From Pseudomonas sp. BN411 (GTDB taxonomy: Bacteria; Pseudomonadota; Gammaproteobacteria; Pseudomonadales; Pseudomonadaceae), in NCBI RefSeq assembly GCF_029871235.1, contig NZ_SSOM01000069.1:1-64000 (forward strand): a stretch of 64,000 bases of DNA, read 5' to 3'. Shown one piece after another: positions 42,558 to 51,405 of the stretch. Under the pieces are notes generated by a model, which worked only from the letters and a program-made list of their open reading frames with translations, was not told the DNA's origin and did no database searches. The position numbers were made by a program, and so were the translations under genes. Each line of letters opens with the position of its first letter. Positions within the stretch are counted from its first letter, which is position 1.

Positions 42558-44201
42558 ATGAGCGAGCAACTGCCGTTGCACTGTTTTGCCCATTGGGTGG
42601 CGACCACGCCGGACCGCGTCTGGCTGCGCCAGCCGGTGGAGCGGAGCTGGCACCCGATCACCTGGCGTGAGGCCGACGACCGGGCCCGGCGCCTGGCCAG
42701 TGCACTGCGCGCGTTGGGCTGTGAGCCGGGCGACCGGGTGGCGATCCTGGCGAAGAACTGCGCCGAGTGGATCCTGAGCGACATGGCGATCATGCTCGCC
42801 GGGTTGGTCAGCGTGCCGCTCTATCCGCTGCAATCGGCGGACAGCATCGACTATGTGCTGCGCCATTCGGCGTGCAAGGTGATCATCCTTGGCAAGCTGG
42901 ATAATGCCGAGAGTCTCGAGCCGGGCATTCCCGCCGAGGTGGTACGCATCGCCATGCCCTATCCGACCTTGCGCGCCGACCATGCCTGGGGCGAACTGCT
43001 GGCCTGCTACGCGCCGCTGCGCGAGGGACACGAACAGCGCCCCGACGACCTGCTCAGCATCCTCTATACCTCCGGCACCACCGGCCAGCCCAAGGGCGTG
43101 ATGCAGACGGCGCGGGCATTCGCCTTCGCCTCCAGCCGCTCGGTGGCGGAGACGGGGCTGGGACAGGAAGACCAGTTCTTCTCCTATCTGCCGCTGTCCC
43201 ATGCCGCCGAGCGCTTCCTGGTGGCCACCAACAGCCTCTATTGCGGCGGTGGCATCGCCTTCGTCGAGTCCCTGGAGACCTTCGCCGAGGACCTGCGGGA
43301 AATCCGCCCGACCCAGTTCTTCTCGGTGCCGCGCCTGTGGACGCGCTTCCAGCAGGGCGTGCTGGAGAAACTGCCCCAACGTCGGCTCGACCGCCTGCTG
43401 GCGATTCCGCTGCTCGGCGCCCTGGTGGCCTGGAAGATCCGCCGTGGCCTGGGGCTGGACCGGGCGCGGGTGCTGGTGCTGGTGAGCGGCGCCGCGCCGA
43501 TCCCCGTGGCACTGCTGGAGTGGTACCAGCGCATCGGCCTGACCATCTGCGAGGGCTATGGCATGACCGAGAACTTCGCCTACGGCAACTTCAACCGGCC
43601 GGGGCAGGTGCGTTTCGGCACGGTGGGACGGGTGATGCCGGACAACGAACTGCGCATCGCCGACGACGGTGAAATCCTCTACCGCAGCCCCTCGCTCATG
43701 ACTGGCTATTACCTGGAACCGGAAAAGAGCGCGGAAACCCTACGCGATGGTTGGCTGCGCACCGGTGACAACGGGCAGATCGATGCTGATGGTTACCTGC
43801 GCATCACCGGCCGGGTGAAAGACATCTTCAAGACCAGCAAGGGCAAGTACGTGGCGCCCGCGCCCATCGAAGGCGAGATTGCCAAGAGCCTCTGGGTGGA
43901 GCAGGTGTGCCTGATGGGCAGCGGCCTGGACCAGCCGCTGGCGCTGGTCGAACTGAGCCCGGCAGCCCACGAGCAGGCCCGCGCCCAGGTGGAGGCGGAC
44001 CTGCTGGCTACCCTCGCACAACTCAACGACCGGCTGCTGCCCCATGAACGCGTCAGTCATCTGCTGCTGGTGCGCGAGCCCTGGACGGTAGATAACGGCT
44101 GCATGACCCCCACCATGAAGATTCGCCGCAACGTGCTGGAAGCCCGTTACGCCCCGGCGGTCGACCGACTTGATGCGCGCCAGGCGCTGCATTGGGAATG
44201 A
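42558..44201 (+). CDS. AMP-dependent acyl-CoA synthetase/ligase
   Basis: A 547-residue ANL-superfamily ligase that activates a carboxylic acid to its CoA thioester. The P-loop YTSGTTGQPKG lies at residues 170-180, the A5 motif is GYGMTEN, the A7 motif reads LRTGDNGQIDADGYLRITGRVKDIFKTSKGKYVAP, and the lysine near the C-terminus is in MTPTMKIRRN. The long-chain-type A7-A8 region suggests a medium or long acyl substrate. It is in line with the dehydrogenase and CoA-transferase genes. Confidence 0.9.
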   Translation: MSEQLPLHCFAHWVATTPDRVWLRQPVERSWHPITWREADDRARRLASALRALGCEPGDRVAILAKNCAEWILSDMAIMLAGLVSVPLYPLQSADSIDYVLRHSACKVIILGKLDNAESLEPGIPAEVVRIAMPYPTLRADHAWGELLACYAPLREGHEQRPDDLLSILYTSGTTGQPKGVMQTARAFAFASSRSVAETGLGQEDQFFSYLPLSHAAERFLVATNSLYCGGGIAFVESLETFAEDLREIRPTQFFSVPRLWTRFQQGVLEKLPQRRLDRLLAIPLLGALVAWKIRRGLGLDRARVLVLVSGAAPIPVALLEWYQRIGLTICEGYGMTENFAYGNFNRPGQVRFGTVGRVMPDNELRIADDGEILYRSPSLMTGYYLEPEKSAETLRDGWLRTGDNGQIDADGYLRITGRVKDIFKTSKGKYVAPAPIEGEIAKSLWVEQVCLMGSGLDQPLALVELSPAAHEQARAQVEADLLATLAQLNDRLLPHERVSHLLLVREPWTVDNGCMTPTMKIRRNVLEARYAPAVDRLDARQALHWE

Positions 44202-44230
44202 CCGCTCGAACACACGCATCAGGAGTTGCC

Positions 44231-45412
44231 ATGAAAGGCCCGTTGTCCTCGCTGAAAGTCCTCGATTTCTCCACTCTGCTGCCGGGGCCGTTCGCCTCAT
44301 TGCTGCTAGCCGACATGGGCGCCGATGTGCTGCGGGTGGAGTCGCCCACGCGCATGGACCTGGTGCGCGTGCTACCGCCCCACGATGGCGGCCAATCCAC
44401 CAGCCACGCCTACCTCAACCGCAACAAGCGCAGCATCGCCCTGGACCTGAAACAGCCGGACGCGGTGGAGCTGGTCAAGCAACTGGTGCGCGACTACGAC
44501 ATCGTCCTCGAACAATTCCGCCCCGGCGTGATGGAGCGCCTGGGACTGGGCTATGAGGCGCTGAAGGCGGTCAATCCGAAGCTGATCTACGTTTCCATCA
44601 CCGGCTATGGCCAGAGCGGCCCCTATCGGGATCGCGCCGGGCACGACATCAACTACCTGGCGCTGGCCGGCATCGCTTCCTACACCGGTCGCCGTGACAG
44701 CGGGCCGCTGCCCCTGGGGGTACAACTGGCGGACATCGGCGGCGGCTCCCTGCACGGGGTGATGGGCCTGCTGGCGGCGGTGATCCATCGCCAGGCGACG
44801 GGGGAGGGGCAGCACGTGGACATCAGCATGACCGACTGCGCCTTTGCCCTGCACGGTATGGCTGGCGCCGGCTATCTCGGTGCGGGCGTGGAGCCGGACA
44901 TGGAAAACCAGGCCCTGAACGGTGGCAGCTTCTACGACTACTACCGCACCCGCGACGGCCGTTGGTTCTCGGTGGGCAGCCTGGAGCCGCAGTTCATGCA
45001 GCAGTTCTGTGCCGCCATCGGCCGTCCCGAGCTGGCGGCCAAGGGGCTGTCGCCGAAGCCCGAGGACCAGCGCGAGCTGAAACTCGCTATCGAAATCGAG
45101 TTCGAAAAACGCGACTTCGCCGAGTGGGTGGAGATCTTCGCCGCCCTGGATGCCTGCGTGGAGCCCATGCTGCCGTTGTCCGAAGCGGTGGAGCATCCGC
45201 AGATCAAGGCTCGCGACCTGGTGGTGGAGGTGCCGCGCGACGGCCTACCGCCGCAGAAGCAGATCGCCTGCCCGATCAAGTTCTCCGCCGGCCTGCCTGC
45301 GCCGCGCCATGCTGGTGGGCCCGTGGGTTCCCACACAGATGAAGTACTGGCCGGGCTCGGGTTCAACGCTGAGCAGATCGAGGCGCTGAAAGCGGCGAAG
45401 GTGGTGGGGTAG
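44231..45412 (+). CDS. CaiB/BaiF-family CoA-transferase (or acyl-CoA racemase)
   Basis: A 393-residue class III CoA-transferase. LLPGPFASLLLADMGADVLRVE, NRNKRSIALDLK, DIVLEQFRPGVMERLGLGYE and SITGYGQSGPYRDRAGHDINYLALAG are family hallmarks; the Asp in ISMTDC is in the position of the catalytic carboxylate. The same family includes alpha-methylacyl-CoA racemases, and the sequence alone does not separate the two. AGGAG lies six bases before the ATG at 44231. It is the last gene of the acyl-CoA set. Confidence 0.87.
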   Translation: MKGPLSSLKVLDFSTLLPGPFASLLLADMGADVLRVESPTRMDLVRVLPPHDGGQSTSHAYLNRNKRSIALDLKQPDAVELVKQLVRDYDIVLEQFRPGVMERLGLGYEALKAVNPKLIYVSITGYGQSGPYRDRAGHDINYLALAGIASYTGRRDSGPLPLGVQLADIGGGSLHGVMGLLAAVIHRQATGEGQHVDISMTDCAFALHGMAGAGYLGAGVEPDMENQALNGGSFYDYYRTRDGRWFSVGSLEPQFMQQFCAAIGRPELAAKGLSPKPEDQRELKLAIEIEFEKRDFAEWVEIFAALDACVEPMLPLSEAVEHPQIKARDLVVEVPRDGLPPQKQIACPIKFSAGLPAPRHAGGPVGSHTDEVLAGLGFNAEQIEALKAAKVVG

Positions 45413-45434
45413 GGCGCTCGGGTTTGTGGGACAC

Positions 45435-45556
45435 CTTGTGGGGGCGAATTCATTCGCTAAAGCAGGCCGAAGGCCTGCCCAGCGAGATTGGTAGCAGCCG
45501 TAGGGTGGGCTTCAGCCCACCACCAGGGTCACCGTGGGCTGAAGCCCACCCTACAA
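45435..45556. repeat. Two adjacent REP-like elements
   Basis: CTTGTGGGGGCGAATTCATT with an inner CAGGCCGAAGGCCTG hairpin is followed by CGTAGGGTGGGCTTCAGCCC facing its inverse GGGCTGAAGCCCACCCTACA (45499-45556). The second is a family seen only here in the window. Confidence 0.85.
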
Positions 45557-45574
45557 GAGCAGACCCATTGGGGT

Positions 45575-46066
45575 TTAGACCTGGCTCTGTTCCCCGCTGA
45601 ACACCAGCGTCACCCGGCAACGCCGGCAGTAATAGCGCCGGCCGCGCGCCACCAGGGCGTGGCGCTGGGCGGAGAAGGGGTGGCCGTCAGGGCACGCGCA
45701 GCGATAGAGGTAGCGCGTCACCTTGCGCCGGTTCACTTCATAGGTGTGGCAGCGATTGGGCGGCAGTTCGTAGACCCCGCGCATGATCAGCTGCCATTCC
45801 TCGCCATGGGGCTGGATGCGTGGGCCGAACAATTGGTGGGCGACCAGGTGCGCCACCTCGTGGGCCACGGTCTGGCGCAGGAAGTCTTCCTGGTTTTCGC
45901 GGTAGAGCTGCGGATTGAAGCGCAGCTTGTTTTCGTCCAGATGGGCGACGCCGGCCTTCTGCCCGCGCAGCTTGAAACTCACTTCGGGGCGGGTGAACCG
46001 GCATTTGAAAAAGGCTTCGGCCTGTTGATAACAGGCCTCGACGCGGGCAAGTAGCTGCTCGGGCAT
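45575..46066 (-). CDS. sprT: SprT-family zinc metalloprotease
   Basis: A 163-residue SprT-like protein. The catalytic HExxH is AHEVAH with His69, Glu70 and His73, and His87 in QPHGEEW is the third zinc ligand. A C-terminal zinc ribbon has CACPDGHPF and YYCRRC. Eukaryotic relatives (Spartan) remove DNA-protein crosslinks; the role of bacterial SprT is less clear. The Met at 46066 gives the family length; the in-frame extension upstream is not conserved. Confidence 0.9.
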   Translation of the reverse strand: MPEQLLARVEACYQQAEAFFKCRFTRPEVSFKLRGQKAGVAHLDENKLRFNPQLYRENQEDFLRQTVAHEVAHLVAHQLFGPRIQPHGEEWQLIMRGVYELPPNRCHTYEVNRRKVTRYLYRCACPDGHPFSAQRHALVARGRRYYCRRCRVTLVFSGEQSQV

Positions 46067-46157
46067 AGGGCACTCCGTTGGCGCGGAATTATGCCGTAAA
46101 GCCGGATGCTGCCGAAGTTGATGGCGCCGAGCGGTCATTCCCGGCCAAAAGAAAAGG

Positions 46158-46180
46158 CCGCCCCCAGGCGGCCTTTCTGT
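46158..46180 (-). terminator. Terminator of the Yip1-family gene
   Basis: AAAGGCCGCC-CCCA-GGCGGCCTTT is a compact stem with A and T flanks, placed between the Yip1-family stop and sprT. Confidence 0.75.
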
Positions 46181-46192
46181 CAGCGGATGTCG

Positions 46193-46792
46193 TCAGCTGG
46201 TGTACACCGGACCCAGGCCGAAGCCCCAGAGGATCACGGCGGAGGCGATCATCGCCACCAGCACTACCAGGCCCACCGCCAGCACCGAGCTGGAGAACAG
46301 GAAGCCTTCGTCCTTCGGAATATTCATGAACGTCGGTATGCCCACGTAGAGCAGGTAGACCGTGTAGCAGATGGCCAGGGTGCCCACCGTTGCGCCGAAC
46401 CAGAGGTGCGGGTAGAGCGCCGCGAGGCCGCCGATGAACAGCGGGGTCGCGCAGTAGGCGGCAAAGACGATGCACTCGGTGATGCTTGGGTTGGCGTCGT
46501 AGGTGCGCGCCATCCAGTGGATGAACGCGCCCATCACCGCCACGCCGGCCAGCATCGCCAGGTACGACATGATGGACATCTGCATCGCGCTGGCCTGGGT
46601 GAGCATCACGGGATCGCCCTTGCCCAGTACCCAGCCGACCTGGGTTGTGCCGATATAGGCGGAAATTACGGGAATTGCAGCAAGGATCAGGACGTGGGTG
46701 AGGTACATGTGGCCGACGCTTTCGTCTTCGCCACGGATCTCTTGCCACTCTTGATCGGGATGGGTGAAGAGCCCCCAAACGTGGTGAATCAT
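46193..46792 (-). CDS. Yip1-family inner-membrane protein
   Basis: A 199-residue protein with five hydrophobic helices. The N-terminus MIHHVWGLFTHPDQEWQEIR and later AAYCATPLFIGGLAALYPHLW and LLYVGIPTFMNIPKDEGFLFSSSVLAVGLV match the bacterial Yip1 (DUF1282-like) family. The Met at 46792 is used since the upstream residues are not hydrophobic or conserved. Function is unknown. Confidence 0.82.
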   Translation of the reverse strand: MIHHVWGLFTHPDQEWQEIRGEDESVGHMYLTHVLILAAIPVISAYIGTTQVGWVLGKGDPVMLTQASAMQMSIMSYLAMLAGVAVMGAFIHWMARTYDANPSITECIVFAAYCATPLFIGGLAALYPHLWFGATVGTLAICYTVYLLYVGIPTFMNIPKDEGFLFSSSVLAVGLVVLVAMIASAVILWGFGLGPVYTS

Positions 46793-46947
46793 GCTGAACA
46801 CCTCCTCATTATTATGAGGTCGCCCCCCAGCGAAGCGCCGGCAGCGCGTGGACAGCGCCGACCGGTACCCGACCGACTTATGCGACCTTATGTCGCAGTA
46901 TAGGCAGGTCATCCGGCGTCGCCTTAGAGCGAATCGAAGATTCGGCG

Positions 46948-47547
46948 TCAGCTGTAATAGCGTTGAAGTATTTCCATGGCCTTGTTGATCGATTGCAGGC
47001 GCGATGTGCTGCCGCCCCGGTCGGGGTGATGCTGGCTCACCAGTTGGCGGTAGCGCTGCTTGATCACGGCCAGGCTGAGGGGCTGGCTGCCGTTGTGCAG
47101 GCCAAACAGCTCCAGCGCCGCGAGCTTTTCCTCGCTGCCCTGCATGCGCGTCCAGAAGCTGGCCAGCAGCCGTTCCACGTCTTCCTCTGTGGTGTCCCGC
47201 AGATTCTTCAGGTCCAGGTAGTAGTCGCGCAGCGGGTCAAGTTCGCTGAGGGCCGCTGCCGTGCCGGGCGCGTAGGGCAGCAGCTGCACGCACAGCGGGC
47301 TGATGGAGAGCTGGGCGTCGCCCGAGCCGTTCAGACGGTCGCGAAGATGATAGAGGGCGTTGAACACCAGGAAGTGGGTGCGGAACAGCACCAGCTTGTC
47401 GGTGAGTTCCAGATGGGGGATGTGAGTGGAGTGGCGGGCCTTGAGGGCCAGGATCAGCTGATGCTCGCTCAGGCCTTCGGGGGCCCCGCGCAAGAGTTCG
47501 AGGAGCTGGTCGCTGAGGTCGAGAGACGGGTCGAGGTCGCTGTTCAT
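46948..47547 (-). CDS. J-domain protein (DnaJ-related)
   Basis: A 199-residue protein with a C-terminal rather than N-terminal J domain: LSLAVIKQRYRQLVSQHHPDRGGSTSRLQSINKAMEIL contains the HPD motif that stimulates DnaK. The first 130 residues match the DNAJ_related domain (LLRGAPEGLSEHQLILAL, FRTHFLVFNALYHLRDRL). It should be a cochaperone with a restricted client. It is divergent from ttcA across 100 bp. Confidence 0.87.
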   Translation of the reverse strand: MNSDLDPSLDLSDQLLELLRGAPEGLSEHQLILALKARHSTHIPHLELTDKLVLFRTHFLVFNALYHLRDRLNGSGDAQLSISPLCVQLLPYAPGTAAALSELDPLRDYYLDLKNLRDTTEEDVERLLASFWTRMQGSEEKLAALELFGLHNGSQPLSLAVIKQRYRQLVSQHHPDRGGSTSRLQSINKAMEILQRYYS

Positions 47548-47647
47548 CGGCGCAAGCCTAGCACGGCCCGTCGATGGGGCTGGGGCCGCGCCCGCTTTGT
47601 GCGTAAAATAGCCAGCTTTTCGCATCTCCCCCGGATTTCAGAGCACC

Positions 47648-48472
47648 ATGGGCACCCTTTCGGTCAACCAGAACAAACTGCAGAAACGCATCCGCCGCCT
47701 GGCCGGCGAAGCCATCGCCGACTTCAACATGATCGAGGATGGCGACAAGGTCATGGTCTGCCTGTCCGGCGGCAAGGACAGCTACACCATGCTGGACGTG
47801 CTGCTGTACCTGCAGAAGGTCGCGCCGATCAAGTTCGAGATCGTGGCCGTGAACATGGACCAGAAGCAGCCCGGCTTCCCCGAGCACGTTCTGCCGGCCT
47901 ACCTGGAATCCATCGGCGTGCAGTACCACATCATCGAGAAGGACACCTACTCGGTGGTGAAGGAGAAGATCCCGGAAGGCAAGACCACCTGCTCGCTCTG
48001 CTCGCGCCTGCGCCGTGGCACGCTCTACACCTACGCGGACGAGATCGGCGCGACCAAGATGGCCCTGGGTCACCACCGCGACGACATCCTGGAAACCTTC
48101 TTCCTCAATATGTTCTACGGCGGCACCCTCAAGGCCATGCCGCCGAAGCTGCGCGCGGACGACGGTCGCAACGTGGTGATCCGCCCGCTGGCCTACTGCA
48201 ACGAGGCCGACATCGAGGCCTACTCCATTCTCAAGGAGTTCCCGATCATCCCGTGCAACCTCTGCGGTTCCCAGGAGAACCTGCAGCGCCAGGTGGTCAA
48301 GGAAATGCTCAACGACTGGGAACGCAAGTCGCCGGGCCGCACCGAGATCATGTTCCGCGCCCTGCAGAACGTGGTGCCGTCGCAGCTGGCGGATCGCAAC
48401 CTGTTCGACTTCGTCAATCTGCGCATCGACGAAACCGCGGCGCCGCGCACCCTGGACGTCGTCAACATCTGA
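47648..48472 (+). CDS. ttcA: tRNA 2-thiocytidine(32) synthetase TtcA
   Basis: A 274-residue enzyme that thiolates C32 of certain tRNAs. The PP-loop SGGKDS lies at residues 40-45, and the iron-sulfur cysteines are Cys115 and Cys118 in TTCSLCSRL plus Cys in [35 protein letters not shown] is the conserved TtcA core. The Met at 47648 gives the family length. In P. aeruginosa TtcA is linked to oxidative-stress resistance. Confidence 0.95.
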   Translation: MGTLSVNQNKLQKRIRRLAGEAIADFNMIEDGDKVMVCLSGGKDSYTMLDVLLYLQKVAPIKFEIVAVNMDQKQPGFPEHVLPAYLESIGVQYHIIEKDTYSVVKEKIPEGKTTCSLCSRLRRGTLYTYADEIGATKMALGHHRDDILETFFLNMFYGGTLKAMPPKLRADDGRNVVIRPLAYCNEADIEAYSILKEFPIIPCNLCGSQENLQRQVVKEMLNDWERKSPGRTEIMFRALQNVVPSQLADRNLFDFVNLRIDETAAPRTLDVVNI

Positions 48473-48482
48473 CCGTGCCCAT

Positions 48483-48531
48483 GTAGGAGCGAGCTTGCTC
48501 GCGAAGGTTCGCCAGCAAGCTGGCTCCTACA
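48483..48531. repeat. REP pair (GTAGGAGCGAGC family)
   Basis: GTAGGAGCGAGCTTGCTCGC and the inverted CCAGCAAGCTGGCTCCTAC, with the arms drifted to GCCAGC on the right. It lies between ttcA and the glycosylase-like gene. Confidence 0.9.
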
Positions 48532-48561
48532 GGGAATCGTTCCGCATCGAAAGGACACTCC

Positions 48562-49233
48562 ATGCGCGATTACCGCTGGCTCCATGAGTATTGCCTGAAC
48601 CGCTTTGGCTCGGCCGAGGCCCTGGAAGCGCGCCTGCCGCAGCCGCGCAGTGATGCCGAGCTGCGGGCGTTCAGTGATGACCGCTACCTGTCGCTGATAG
48701 CGTTGCGGGTGTTTCGTGCGGGCCTCAAGCACAGCCTGGTTGATGCCAAGTGGCCGGCCTTCGAGGAGGCGTTCTTCGGCTTCGACCCGCAGAAGGTGGT
48801 GCTGATGGGGGCCGAGCACCTGGAGCGGCTGATGCAGGACACGCGCCTGATCCGCCACTTGGGCAAGCTCAAGAGCGTGCCGCGCAATGCCCAGTTCGTG
48901 CTGGATGTGGCGCGGGAGAAGGGCGGCTTCGGTGCCTTGATCGCCGACTGGCCGGCGACCGACATCGTCGGCCTGTGGAAATACCTGGCCAAGCATGGCA
49001 ACCAGCTGGGCGGATTGTCGGCGCCGCGCTTCCTGCGCATGGTCGGCAAGGACACCTTCATCCCTACCGATGACATGGTCGCGGCCCTCAAGGCCCAGGA
49101 CATCATCGACAAGGCACCCACCAGCCAGAAAGACCTGGCCCAAGTGCAGGCCGCCTTCAATCAGTGGCAAGCGGAGAGCGGCCGCCCGCTCTGCCAGCTT
49201 TCCTTGATGCTGGCGCACACCGTCAATCACTGA
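48562..49233 (+). CDS. DNA-3-methyladenine glycosylase I-like protein
   Basis: A 223-residue helical protein resembling Tag-family base-excision glycosylases: FSDDRYLSLIALRVFRAGLKHSLVDAKWPAFEEAFFGFDP and LMQDTRLIRHLGKLKSVPRNAQFVLD match the domain, and LWKYLAKHGNQLGG and RFLRMVGKDTF lie where Tag has its helical core. It lacks the N-terminal Cys of canonical Tag (RCxWv) and the C-terminal zinc snap His/Cys pattern, so activity on 3-methyladenine is uncertain. AAAGGAC precedes the ATG. Confidence 0.78.
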   Translation: MRDYRWLHEYCLNRFGSAEALEARLPQPRSDAELRAFSDDRYLSLIALRVFRAGLKHSLVDAKWPAFEEAFFGFDPQKVVLMGAEHLERLMQDTRLIRHLGKLKSVPRNAQFVLDVAREKGGFGALIADWPATDIVGLWKYLAKHGNQLGGLSAPRFLRMVGKDTFIPTDDMVAALKAQDIIDKAPTSQKDLAQVQAAFNQWQAESGRPLCQLSLMLAHTVNH

Positions 49234-49275
49234 GCCACAACTGGCACCTGATGCCGGCGGGCGGAGGAGGGAAGC

Positions 49276-50040
49276 ATGTCGGATATCCAGCGTGTGGCGG
49301 CAGCCATCAAGGCGGCTGAGCGAATCCTGGTGATCACCGGGGCCGGTCTGTCGGCCGACTCGGGGCTGCCCACCTACCGGGGGCTGGGCGGTCTCTACAA
49401 CGGTGTGACGGAAGAGGGCCTGCCTATAGAGGAAGCGCTTTCCGGCCCTATGCTGCGGCGCAATCCGGCGCTTTGCTGGAAATACCTCGCCCAGCTTGGC
49501 CGCGCCTGCCTCAGTGCCCGGCCGAACGCCGGTCACGAAGCTATCGCACAGCTGCAACAGCTCAAGCCGGAGTGCTGGGTGCTGACCCAGAACATCGACG
49601 GCTACCACCGCCAGGCGGGCTCGCCGCCGGAGCGGTTGATCGAGATCCATGGCGAACTGTCACCGCTGTTCTGCCAATCCTGCGGGGCGGAAAGTTCTGA
49701 CCTTGCCCGACATCTGGCAGGGGAAATGCCTCCCAAATGTCATGAGTGTGGTGGTATTCTCCGCCCACCCGTGGTGCTGTTCGAAGAAATGCTCCCTGAG
49801 CAGGCCATCGACAGCCTCTACGCCGAGCTACGCAAGGGATTCGATGCGGTGATCTCGGTGGGAACCACGGCGAGCTTTCCTTACATCATCGAGCCCGTCA
49901 TCCGCACCCGCCACGCAGGCGGTTTCACTGTGGAAATCAATCCGGCGCTCACCGACCTCAGCCCCGTCGTCGATGTACACCTCAGAGGAAAGGCCTTAGA
50001 AGTTTTGCAGGGACTCCTAAGTCACATTTCGGGCGATTAA
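49276..50040 (+). CDS. Sir2-family NAD-dependent deacylase, first copy
   Basis: A 254-residue sirtuin. The NAD motif GAGLSADSGLPTYR lies at about 22-35, QNIDGYH near 105-111, and the catalytic base is His125 in EIHGELS. Zinc is held by Cys133, Cys136, Cys155 and Cys158. The Tyr-x-x-Arg pair of class III desuccinylases is absent (Leu at both positions by alignment with the second sirtuin at 52383), so another acyl preference is likely. GGAGGAGGGAAGC precedes the ATG. Confidence 0.88.
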   Translation: MSDIQRVAAAIKAAERILVITGAGLSADSGLPTYRGLGGLYNGVTEEGLPIEEALSGPMLRRNPALCWKYLAQLGRACLSARPNAGHEAIAQLQQLKPECWVLTQNIDGYHRQAGSPPERLIEIHGELSPLFCQSCGAESSDLARHLAGEMPPKCHECGGILRPPVVLFEEMLPEQAIDSLYAELRKGFDAVISVGTTASFPYIIEPVIRTRHAGGFTVEINPALTDLSPVVDVHLRGKALEVLQGLLSHISGD

Positions 50041-50109
50041 ATTTGCAAATGAGTTTGATAGAGGGCATAGTTGCGCCTTCATCAAAAACTGTCCGACACG
50101 GTCGTGCCC

Positions 50110-50730
50110 ATGCTGAAGCGCTTCGCACCCCTCGTGCCTCTTACCTTCGCCCTGTTTCTCGCCGCTTGCGCAAACAACGTGCAGCAGCAACCCCAGTTCC
50201 AGACTGCGGCTCCCGTAGCCGATGGCGCTCCCGATTCGCTGCTGGCGGATCGTGAACCCACTGCCCTGGACCTGGCGAACCTCACCGATGACGAGCCGTA
50301 CCAGATGCCGTCCCTGTCGGATGGCTTGCTGGAGCGCGGTTTCGAGCTGGTGGGCACGCCCTACCGCTTCGGTGGCCGTTCCCTGAAGACCGGCTTCGAC
50401 TGCAGTGGCTTCGTGGGTTACCTGTTCAAGGAAGAAGCCGGTATCCAGCTGCCGCGCTCCACTCGCGAGATGATCAACCTGGATGCCCCGGTGATCGCCC
50501 GCAACGAGCTGCAGCCGGGCGATATCGTGTTCTTCAACAACCGTGGCCGTGGCCGCGTCAGCCACGCCGGCATCTATATCGGCGACGACCAGTTCATTCA
50601 CTCCAGCAGCAGCCGCAGCGGCGGCGTGCGCGTCGATAGCCTCGACGACCGCTACTGGAAGGCCAGCTACATGGAAGCCAAGCGCGTCCTGGCCATGAAC
50701 ACCGCGACTCGCCACCCGCTGCATCGCTGA
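50110..50730 (+). CDS. NlpC/P60-family lipoprotein, first copy
   Basis: A 206-residue envelope protein. The signal peptide ends in the lipobox LAAC (Cys20). The C-terminal NlpC/P60 domain has catalytic Cys98 in FDCSGFVGY, His152 in VSHAGIY and a third polar position around His164 in FIHSSS, so it should cut stem-peptide bonds of peptidoglycan (DL-endopeptidase type). The Met at 50110 gives a proper signal peptide; a TTG 13 codons earlier is possible. A paralog follows at 50874. Confidence 0.88.
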   Translation: MLKRFAPLVPLTFALFLAACANNVQQQPQFQTAAPVADGAPDSLLADREPTALDLANLTDDEPYQMPSLSDGLLERGFELVGTPYRFGGRSLKTGFDCSGFVGYLFKEEAGIQLPRSTREMINLDAPVIARNELQPGDIVFFNNRGRGRVSHAGIYIGDDQFIHSSSSRSGGVRVDSLDDRYWKASYMEAKRVLAMNTATRHPLHR

Positions 50731-50751
50731 TCCAGCCGGGTTCGAGACGAC

Positions 50752-50788
50752 AAGCCGAGGCGGCCTTCATGGTCGCCTCGGCTTTTTT
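50752..50788 (+). terminator. Terminator after the first NlpC/P60 gene
   Basis: AAGCCGAGGCG and CGCCTCGGCTT pair across an 11-base loop, followed by a T run. Confidence 0.85.
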
Positions 50789-50873
50789 GTGCACAATCGC
50801 ACAGCTACCTCTTGCAATATCACTGTGAGATCAGCAAATTAGCGAGCATTCTTCAAGTCAGGACTGACTTGCC

Positions 50874-51398
50874 ATGCTCGCACCGGACCGCCTTGCCATT
50901 CTTGCCCTGGCCTCGCTGCTCACCGCTTGTGCGAGCAAGGCGCCGCCGCCTTCCCCTCCTGTCGTCACCACCCCCGTCCAGCAGTTCTCGCCGGCCGCCG
51001 AAGACGTGTTGTTCCGCGCTCTCGGCCTGGTAGGCACGCCCTATCGCTGGGGCGGTAACACCCCGGACAGCGGTTTCGACTGCAGTGGCCTCATCGGCTA
51101 CGTCTACCGCGACGCCGCGGGCATCAGCCTGCCGCGCTCCACCCGCGAACTGATTTCCATGCGCGCCCCCAGCATTGGCATCAATGCCCTGCAAAGCGGC
51201 GATCTGGTGTTCTTCGCCACCAATGGCGGCGGCCAGGTCAGCCACGCCGGTATTTATGTGGGCGAAGGGCGCTTCGTCCATGCGCCACGCACCGGCGGAA
51301 CGGTGCGACTCGACAGTCTGTCGAACAGCTACTGGCAACGAAGCTATCTCAGCGCCAAGCGCGTAATCTTCGATCCACGCCTGGCGCAATCCCACTGA
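50874..51398 (+). CDS. NlpC/P60-family lipoprotein, second copy
   Basis: A 174-residue paralog of the preceding gene. The lipobox is LTAC (Cys19), a short Pro-rich linker follows, and the NlpC/P60 domain has Cys70 in FDCSGLIGY, His124 in VSHAGIY and His136 in FVHAP. The shared pattern LVGTPYR-GG---SGFDCSG and LPRSTRE supports tandem duplication. It has its own promoter region after the terminator at 50752, so it is not simply co-transcribed with the first copy. Confidence 0.88.
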   Translation: MLAPDRLAILALASLLTACASKAPPPSPPVVTTPVQQFSPAAEDVLFRALGLVGTPYRWGGNTPDSGFDCSGLIGYVYRDAAGISLPRSTRELISMRAPSIGINALQSGDLVFFATNGGGQVSHAGIYVGEGRFVHAPRTGGTVRLDSLSNSYWQRSYLSAKRVIFDPRLAQSH

Positions 51399-51405
51399 GG
51401 CATCC

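Noticed and set aside
48562-49233. Naming the glycosylase-like gene tag.
   Set aside because: Core helices fit the Tag family, but the N-terminal Cys motif and C-terminal zinc-snap pattern of canonical Tag are not visible, so only a family-level call is given.
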